Assembly: GCF_017312725.1 (NCBI RefSeq)
Contig: NZ_BOPO01000143.1
Location: 1 to 55,478, forward strand
Direction: 5' to 3'
Source: Actinocatenispora comari
GTDB lineage: Bacteria; Actinomycetota; Actinomycetes; Mycobacteriales; Micromonosporaceae
Length of the DNA stretch: 55,478 nucleotides
Part shown: positions 50,550 through 55,478 of the stretch, piece by piece
How the letters are laid out: each line of letters opens with the position of its first letter
Numbering within the stretch: the first letter of the stretch is position 1
Notes under the pieces: model-generated
Told to the model about the DNA's origin: nothing
Database searches by the model: none
The model's input: only the letters and a program-made list of their open reading frames with translations
Made by a program: the position numbers and the translations under genes

Positions 50550-52412
50550 TCAGACCAGGGAGTCTTCCCATTGGCGGTGGAGGTCGGCGTAGCGGCCGTC
50601 GCCATCGATGAGCTGCGCCGGGGTGCCGTCCTCGACCACGATGCCGGCGTCGAGCACCAGTACCCGGTCCGCGATCTCCACTGTGGACAGTCGGTGCGCG
50701 ATCACGATCGCGGTACGGTCGGCGAGGATCGTGCGCAGGGCACGCTGCACCAGCCGTTCGGACGGGATGTCCAGCGAGCTGGTCGCCTCGTCGAGGATGA
50801 GCACGGCCGGGTCGGCGAGGAACGCGCGGGCGAACGCGACGAGCTGGCGCTGTCCGGCGGACAGCCGGCCGCCACCCTTCGCCACGTCGGTGCCGTACCT
50901 CTCGGGCAGCGCGGCGATGAAGTCGTGCGCGCCGATGGCCCGCGCGGCGCGTTCGATCTCGGCGTCGGTGGCGTCCGGCTTGCCGAACGCGATGTTCTCC
51001 CGCACCGTGCCGGAGAACAGGAAGTTCTCCTGGGTGACCATGACGACCGCGCGGCGCAGGTCGGTCTCGGCGAGATCGCGCAGGTCGACGCCGTCGAGGG
51101 TGACCCGGCCGGCGGTCGGGTCGTAGAACCGGGACACCAGTTTGGCGATGGTCGTCTTGCCGGCGCCGGTGGCGCCGACGACCGCGACGGTCTGGCCGGC
51201 CGGCAGCGTCAGGTTCAGCTCGGGCAGCACGAGCCGGTCGGCCCGGTAACCGAACTGCACCGACTCGAACCGCAGCTCGCCCCGCGACGCGGTCAGCTCG
51301 TGCGGCGAGGTCGGCTCGGCCACGTCGGGCTTCTCGTCCAGCACGCCGGCGAGCTTCTCCAGCGCGGCGGTGGCCGACTGCAGCGAGTTGTAGAACATCG
51401 ACAGGTCCTGCATCGGCTCGAAGAACTTCCGCAGGTACAGCACGAACGCGGCGAACACGCCGATCTCGGCCTGGCCGTGCAGCACCCGGTAGCCGCCGTA
51501 GGTGAGCACGACGGCGATCGTGACGTTGCCGATCAGCTTGATCCCGGGGGAGAAGATCGCGATGAGCTGGAACGCGCGCTGGTTGGCCCGCTTGTACTCG
51601 TGGTTGACGGCCTCGAAGATCTCCTGGTTGCGCGGCTCGCGCCGGTACGCGTGCACCGCGCGGATGCCGCCGAGCGACTCGACGAAGTGCACGATGACCA
51701 GCGACACCGTCTCCCGCGTCCGGCGGTACGCCCGGGCCGACTGGCTGCGGAACCACGCCGACAGCCACAGCAGGAACGGGAACGAGCACAGCGTCGCCAG
51801 TGCCAGCGGCCAGTCCAGGAACAGCAGGATGATCGCCACGCTGATCACGTTGAGCCCGGCGAGCACCAGGTCGTCGATGCCGTTGTCGACCATCTCGGAG
51901 ATGGAGTCCATGTCGGAGGTCAGCCGGGCGATCATCCGGCCCGAGGTGTACCGCTCGTGGAACGACAGGGACAGCTTCTGGAAGTGCTTGTACACCCGGC
52001 GGCGCAGGTCGAACAGGATCGCCTGGCCGATCCGGCCGGACAGCATCAGGAACGCGCGCTTGGTCAGGTAGCCGAGCCCGGACGCGGTCAGGAACGCGAC
52101 GCCGACGGAGAGCAGCACCGCGTAGCTGTGGTGGTCGCGCAGTGGCGGGATGCCCCGGTCGATGCCGACCTGGACCAGGAACGGCCCGGCCATCGCGGCC
52201 ACGTCCTGCACCAGCAGCAGCACCACGGCGAGCGCGAGGATGCGGCGGTGCGGCCGGACCAGCGAGCCGAGCAGTTGCATGCTGCGGGAGCGCAGCCGGG
52301 CCACCGAACGCTTGTCGGTCGCCTCCGCGGCGGTACGTTCGGAGTTCTCCTCACTGGCGATCCCGCGCCACGCCTCGATGTCCAGCGGCTGTTCGGAAGT
52401 GGGGGAGCTCAT
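50550..52412 (-). CDS. ABC exporter half-transporter, catalytic-site partner with deviant signature
   Basis: A 620-residue fused transmembrane/ATPase subunit. Six membrane helices lie at about residues 55-340 (LALAVVLLLVQDVAAMAG; SGRMIARLTSDMDSISEMV). The nucleotide-binding domain has Walker A GATGAGKTT, a Q-loop MVTQENFLFSG, Walker B AVLILDEATSSLD with the catalytic Glu, and H-loop IAHRLSTVE. The ABC signature reads LSAGQ instead of LSGGQ. It pairs with the upstream subunit (52474-54288), whose catalytic Glu is replaced, so the two should form an asymmetric heterodimer. Substrate is unknown; lipids or drugs are typical. GGGAGGAAC precedes ATG 52412. Confidence 0.9.
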   Translation of the reverse strand: MSSPTSEQPLDIEAWRGIASEENSERTAAEATDKRSVARLRSRSMQLLGSLVRPHRRILALAVVLLLVQDVAAMAGPFLVQVGIDRGIPPLRDHHSYAVLLSVGVAFLTASGLGYLTKRAFLMLSGRIGQAILFDLRRRVYKHFQKLSLSFHERYTSGRMIARLTSDMDSISEMVDNGIDDLVLAGLNVISVAIILLFLDWPLALATLCSFPFLLWLSAWFRSQSARAYRRTRETVSLVIVHFVESLGGIRAVHAYRREPRNQEIFEAVNHEYKRANQRAFQLIAIFSPGIKLIGNVTIAVVLTYGGYRVLHGQAEIGVFAAFVLYLRKFFEPMQDLSMFYNSLQSATAALEKLAGVLDEKPDVAEPTSPHELTASRGELRFESVQFGYRADRLVLPELNLTLPAGQTVAVVGATGAGKTTIAKLVSRFYDPTAGRVTLDGVDLRDLAETDLRRAVVMVTQENFLFSGTVRENIAFGKPDATDAEIERAARAIGAHDFIAALPERYGTDVAKGGGRLSAGQRQLVAFARAFLADPAVLILDEATSSLDIPSERLVQRALRTILADRTAIVIAHRLSTVEIADRVLVLDAGIVVEDGTPAQLIDGDGRYADLHRQWEDSLV

Positions 52413-52477
52413 CGGTGTTCCTCCCTCGCCGGAACGCCGCCGGGGCGCGACGCGTTCGCTCGCTCACGCTGGTTCAT
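52409..52477 (-). CDS. 22-codon ORF bridging the two ABC genes by ATGA overlaps
   Basis: ATG 52477-52475 overlaps the stop TGA of the upstream ABC gene (52476-52474) as ATGA. Its own TGA (52411-52409) overlaps the downstream ABC start (52412-52410), again as ATGA. The peptide, MNQRERANAS...AREEHR, is basic and Pro/Gly-containing. GGGAAAGGGGG lies about 11-20 bases upstream as a ribosome-binding site. It could couple translation of the two subunits. It may also be chance in a 61-base spacer, and no homologue is known to me. Confidence 0.4.
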   Translation of the reverse strand: MNQRERANASRPGGVPAREEHR

Positions 52478-54288
52478 CGGGCCGCGACCCCCTTTCCCTC
52501 GGGCAGCAGATCGGGCCGGTCGTCCGCCTCGGCGGACAGCACCGCGCGGTAGCTCGGCACCGTGGCGAGCAGCTCGGAGTGGGTACCGACGGCGGTGATC
52601 CGGCCGTCCTCCAGCAGCGCGACCCGGTCGGCGAGCGCGACGGTGCTGGGCCGGTGCACGACCAGCAGCGCGGTGGTACCGGCGAGGACCCGTTCCAGCG
52701 CCTCCTCGACCAGCGCCTCGGTGTTGACGTCGAGCGCGGACAGCGGGTCGTCGAGCACCAGCACCTTGGGCCGGGACACGACGGCGCGGGCCAGCGCGAG
52801 CCGCTGTCGCTGCCCGCCGGACAGCGACAGCCCCTGCTCGCCGACCCGGGTGTCCAGCCCCCAGGGCAGCTCGTACACGAAGTCGGCCTGGGCGACGCGC
52901 AGCGCCTCGGCCAGGTCGTCGTCGGTGGCGTCGGGGCGGCCGAGCGCCAGGTTCTCCCGGACGCTCATGGAGAACAGGATCGGCTCCTCGAACGCGGTGG
53001 CGACGTTGCGGCGCAGCGAGTCGAGGGTGCAGTCGCGCACGTCGTGGCCGTCGATGGTGATCCGGCCGCCGGTCACGTCGTACAGCCGGGGGACGAGCGA
53101 GACCGCGGTGGTCTTGCCGGAGCCGGTGACGCCGACCAGCGCCATCGTCTCGCCCGGTGCGATGTCGAGGTCGATGCCGGCCAGTACGGGCGTGTCGCTG
53201 CCCGGATAGCTGAACCGGACGTCGGAGAACCGCACCGCGCCGCGCAGCTCGTCGCGCCGCAGGTCGACGGCGCCGGGCCGGTCGACGACGGTGGGCTCGG
53301 TGTCGAACACGTCGTAGATGCGGTCGGCGGCGGTCATCGCCTCCTGGCCGCTGGCGAGGATCCAGCCGAGCGACTCGACCGGCCAGACCAGCCCCATCTG
53401 CAGGGTGGCGAACGCGACGAGCTGGCCGAGCGTCATGTGGCCCTGGACCACCGCGACGGCGCCGACGACGATGATGACGGCGAGCGACAGGTTCGGGATC
53501 AGCTCGTACAGCGGGGCGAACCGGGAGTCGAGCCGGGCCCGCTGCACCGCGAGCTGGTAGACCTTGTCGGCGTTCGCGGTGAACCGGGTGAACATGTGGT
53601 GCCGCCGGCCGAACGCCTTGACCACCCGGATGCCGTGCGCCGACTCCTCGACGTAGGTGGCGAGGTCGCCCTGGGCGTCCTGCACCTGCCGGGACACCCG
53701 CAGGAACCGCTTCGCGAACTGCCGGCTGATCAGGAACAGCGGCACCGCGGACAGCGCCACCAGGGCGCCGAGCGGCGGGTACAGCCGGATCAGCAGCACG
53801 ACGACCACGGCGTACTGGCAGATGTTGACGATCAGGTAGATCACGCCGAAGGACAGGAACCGGCGCAGCGAGCCGATGTCGGTGATCGCGCGCGACAGCA
53901 GCTGCCCGGACTGCCACCGGTCGTGGAAGGTCAGCGGCAGCTTCTGCATGTGCGCGTACAGGTCGTCGCGGACGTCGGCCTCCATCGACAGCGACGCGTA
54001 CGACTGGGTCCAGCGGCGGAGGAAGACCATGAACGCTTCCAGCGCGCCGAGAGCGAGCGCCGCCAGCCCGAACCAGATCAGTCCGTTCTGGTCGTGGTGC
54101 CGCACCGGCCCGTCGACCACGCGCTGCATCACCAGCGGGACGACGATGCTGGCGCCGACGGCGAGGCCGGCGGACACCAGCATGACGATCATGTGGCCCA
54201 GATAGGGACGCAGATAGTGCCGGATTCGCCACAGATTGTGTAGAGGGTTGTGCGCACTGCGGCTGGGTTCGGGAGGTTCCTTGGGCAC
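52474..54288 (-). CDS. ABC exporter half-transporter with degenerate Walker B
   Basis: A 604-residue fused subunit with six membrane helices (about 30-310: MIVMLVSAGLAVGASIVVPL; FHDRWQSGQLLSRAITDIGS) and an ATPase domain. Walker A is GVTGSGKTT, the signature LSLSGGQRQRLALARA is canonical, and the H-loop is VHRPST. Walker B reads VLVLDDPLSALD, with Asp in place of the catalytic Glu. This is the pattern of the degenerate-site subunit in heterodimeric exporters such as TM287/288. GTG 54288 is six bases after TAACGT, so it is leaderless and the first gene of the operon. The partner gene follows 61 bases downstream. Confidence 0.9.
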   Translation of the reverse strand: MPKEPPEPSRSAHNPLHNLWRIRHYLRPYLGHMIVMLVSAGLAVGASIVVPLVMQRVVDGPVRHHDQNGLIWFGLAALALGALEAFMVFLRRWTQSYASLSMEADVRDDLYAHMQKLPLTFHDRWQSGQLLSRAITDIGSLRRFLSFGVIYLIVNICQYAVVVVLLIRLYPPLGALVALSAVPLFLISRQFAKRFLRVSRQVQDAQGDLATYVEESAHGIRVVKAFGRRHHMFTRFTANADKVYQLAVQRARLDSRFAPLYELIPNLSLAVIIVVGAVAVVQGHMTLGQLVAFATLQMGLVWPVESLGWILASGQEAMTAADRIYDVFDTEPTVVDRPGAVDLRRDELRGAVRFSDVRFSYPGSDTPVLAGIDLDIAPGETMALVGVTGSGKTTAVSLVPRLYDVTGGRITIDGHDVRDCTLDSLRRNVATAFEEPILFSMSVRENLALGRPDATDDDLAEALRVAQADFVYELPWGLDTRVGEQGLSLSGGQRQRLALARAVVSRPKVLVLDDPLSALDVNTEALVEEALERVLAGTTALLVVHRPSTVALADRVALLEDGRITAVGTHSELLATVPSYRAVLSAEADDRPDLLPEGKGVAAR

Positions 54289-54422
54289 ACCCCGACGTTA
54301 TCGGTAAGGACCGACAGGCTTCGCGTCAATTTCGTCCGCTGGACAGCACATACAGGCTCCGGTGCCCGCGGCGGTGTGGCGGACCTCACCGGCACATCCT
54401 TGCTTCCCATGGCTATTAGTAT

Positions 54423-54436
54423 TAGCTTTCTAGCTA
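54423..54436 (+). promoter_or_regulatory. Palindrome over the promoter of the small membrane protein gene
   Basis: TAGCT-TTCT-AGCTA spans the -10 box TAGCTT (54423-54428) and the A of ATG 54436. The surrounding 54405-54440 is A+T-rich, with repeated TATTAG. Confidence 0.45.
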
Positions 54437-54861
54437 TGACAGTTCTCAAGGTACGGGTCGGGCGGCGCCCGGCGTTCACCGTCGGCCGGGTGCTCACCGC
54501 GGTGGCCGCCGCCGCGGCCCTGCTCTCGGCCGTGGCCGCGGTCGCCGACGTGGTCGGCGCCGGCGCCGACACCCGCATCGTGGAAACCTGGCGGATGGTC
54601 GGTCTCGCTGTCTTCGCGGGCCTGTTCGCCCTGCTCGCGGCGCGCCCGCACGCCCTGCCGTACCTCTGGGAACTGGTGCTGGCGAGCAAGCTCGCGCTGA
54701 CCCTCGCCGCGCTCGGCTACCAGCTCGCGGGCAGCGCCACCGGCACCGCGACGATCCTCGCCGCGGACGGTGGCCTGTTCGTCCTGCTGCTCGCCGCGTA
54801 CGTGTGCGTGCGCGGCTGGCGCGCGCTCAGTGCGCCTCGTGATCGAGCAGCCAGCGCTTGA
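54436..54861 (+). CDS. Hypothetical four-helix membrane protein
   Basis: A 141-residue integral membrane protein, not recognised. Helices are visible at about residues 15-35 (VLTAVAAAAALLSAVAAVAD), 53-70 (MVGLAVFAGLFALLAARP), 76-95 (LWELVLASKLALTLAALGY) and 105-125 (ILAADGGLFVLLLAAYVCV). ATG 54436 is seven bases after TAGCTT, a leaderless start; the in-frame ATG 54409 would extend it by nine residues. Its end overlaps the convergent ogt gene by 35 bases. It is divergent from the ABC exporter operon. Confidence 0.65.
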   Translation: MTVLKVRVGRRPAFTVGRVLTAVAAAAALLSAVAAVADVVGAGADTRIVETWRMVGLAVFAGLFALLAARPHALPYLWELVLASKLALTLAALGYQLAGSATGTATILAADGGLFVLLLAAYVCVRGWRALSAPRDRAASA

Positions 54862-55321
54862 CCGGCAGCCCCCACCGGAACCCGCCCAGCGAACCGTCGG
54901 TGCGCAGCACCCGGTGACACGGTACGAACAGCGCCGCGGCGTTGCGCGCGCACGCGTTGGCGGCGGCCCGGACCGCGGCCGGTCGACCGGCCAGCTCCGC
55001 GTACCGGGTGTAGGTCACCGGGTCGCCGGCCGGCACCGTGCGCAGCACGTCCCAGGAGTGCGCCAGGAACGGACCGCTGGCCTGCCGGACCTGGACCCGG
55101 TCGGTCGCGGTCAGGTCGCCGGCCAGGTACGCCTCGACCGCGGCGGCGATGTCGCCCCCGTCGCCGGCGGTGACCCGCTCCGGCCGCAGCGACGGGTGCA
55201 CCAGCACCCGCAGCGTCTCCGGGTCGTCGGTCCAACCGCTGGCCAGGACGGCGTGGTCGGCCGCGGCCAGCACCGTGAACGGCCCGACCGGGGTGCTCGT
55301 CGTGAACGTGTAGGCAGTCAT
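54827..55321 (-). CDS. ogt: Methylated-DNA-protein-cysteine S-methyltransferase
   Basis: A 164-residue suicide repair enzyme that removes alkyl groups from O6-alkylguanine. The acceptor is C135 in LFVPCHRVLR. The helix-turn-helix and Arg finger lie in ELAGRPAAVRAAANACARN, and GSLGGFRWGLPVKRWLLDHE closes the family pattern. ATG 55321 (MTAYTFTTSTPVGPFTVLAA) follows GGAGG; ATG 55333 is an alternative. Length is normal for stand-alone Ogt. Bases 55322-55478 to the window edge show no further gene. Confidence 0.93.
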   Translation of the reverse strand: MTAYTFTTSTPVGPFTVLAAADHAVLASGWTDDPETLRVLVHPSLRPERVTAGDGGDIAAAVEAYLAGDLTATDRVQVRQASGPFLAHSWDVLRTVPAGDPVTYTRYAELAGRPAAVRAAANACARNAAALFVPCHRVLRTDGSLGGFRWGLPVKRWLLDHEAH

Positions 55322-55478
55322 CTCTTCCTCCATCGTGCAGTCTTCGTGCCGGCACCGGACCCGTGCCGGCGCCGGCGGTCTCGACCCGGCCGGTCGAGCG
55401 GGTGCGGCTCGGCCGAGCGCGGTTCGACCAGCCACCGCGCGCATGCCCGGCGCCGGCGTGGTGCCGTGCGGCCGCCGG

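Overview
The window is very G+C-rich and densely coded. It carries a mycothiol S-conjugate amidase, a QcrB-type cytochrome b, DUF4307/DUF4245/DUF1707 proteins and many genes whose start codon lies 6-8 bases after a TANNNT box (leaderless transcription). All of this points to a high-G+C actinomycete. A Micromonosporaceae-like organism is my guess, not something shown. No rRNA, tRNA, CRISPR array, insertion sequence, integrase or phage gene was seen, so this is chromosomal sequence.

The backbone matches the conserved order that I recall from Mycobacterium tuberculosis Rv1077-Rv1110: cbs, metB, greA, DUF4307, mca, a small membrane protein, the YyaL thioredoxin-like protein, a cis-prenyltransferase, phoH2, glpX, DUF4245, xseB, xseA, ispH. 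Orientations are largely kept. Between these lie insertions: 3.3-6.8 kb (kinase, GNAT, calcium-binding-repeat protein, msrA, HIT), 8.2-15.3 kb (SnoaL/NTF2 protein, amidase, membrane protein, Nudix, MarR/VOC pair, DNA-binding citrate synthase, DUF2332, PspC), 18.4-22.7 kb (GGDEF-EAL regulator, secreted GH43) and 25.1-28.6 kb (SnoaL/NTF2 protein, an unusual asparagine-synthase-like/F420-ligase-like fusion, a ribbon-helix-helix-like protein). A lytic transglycosylase and a rhomboid protease sit between phoH2 and glpX. The right third (39-55 kb) holds membrane and secreted proteins, rmuC, a second-type valS, a DUF222/HNH nuclease, a heterodimeric ABC exporter and ogt.

Functionally, cbs and metB form a transsulfuration pair, and mca and msrA add thiol and redox defence. 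ispH and the cis-prenyltransferase serve isoprenoid synthesis, glpX serves gluconeogenesis, and xseA/xseB form exonuclease VII. The leading candidate for something undescribed is the 765-residue protein at 25585-27882. It joins an asparagine-synthetase-like half, with both catalytic signatures lost, to a coenzyme F420-0:glutamate-ligase-like domain. Other points are a citrate synthase carrying its own helix-turn-helix beside a shared palindromic promoter, an orphan qcrB whose promoter and start codon sit inside a palindrome, a 22-codon ORF linking two ABC half-transporter genes by ATGA overlaps on both sides, and a set of short G+C-rich tandem repeat arrays.
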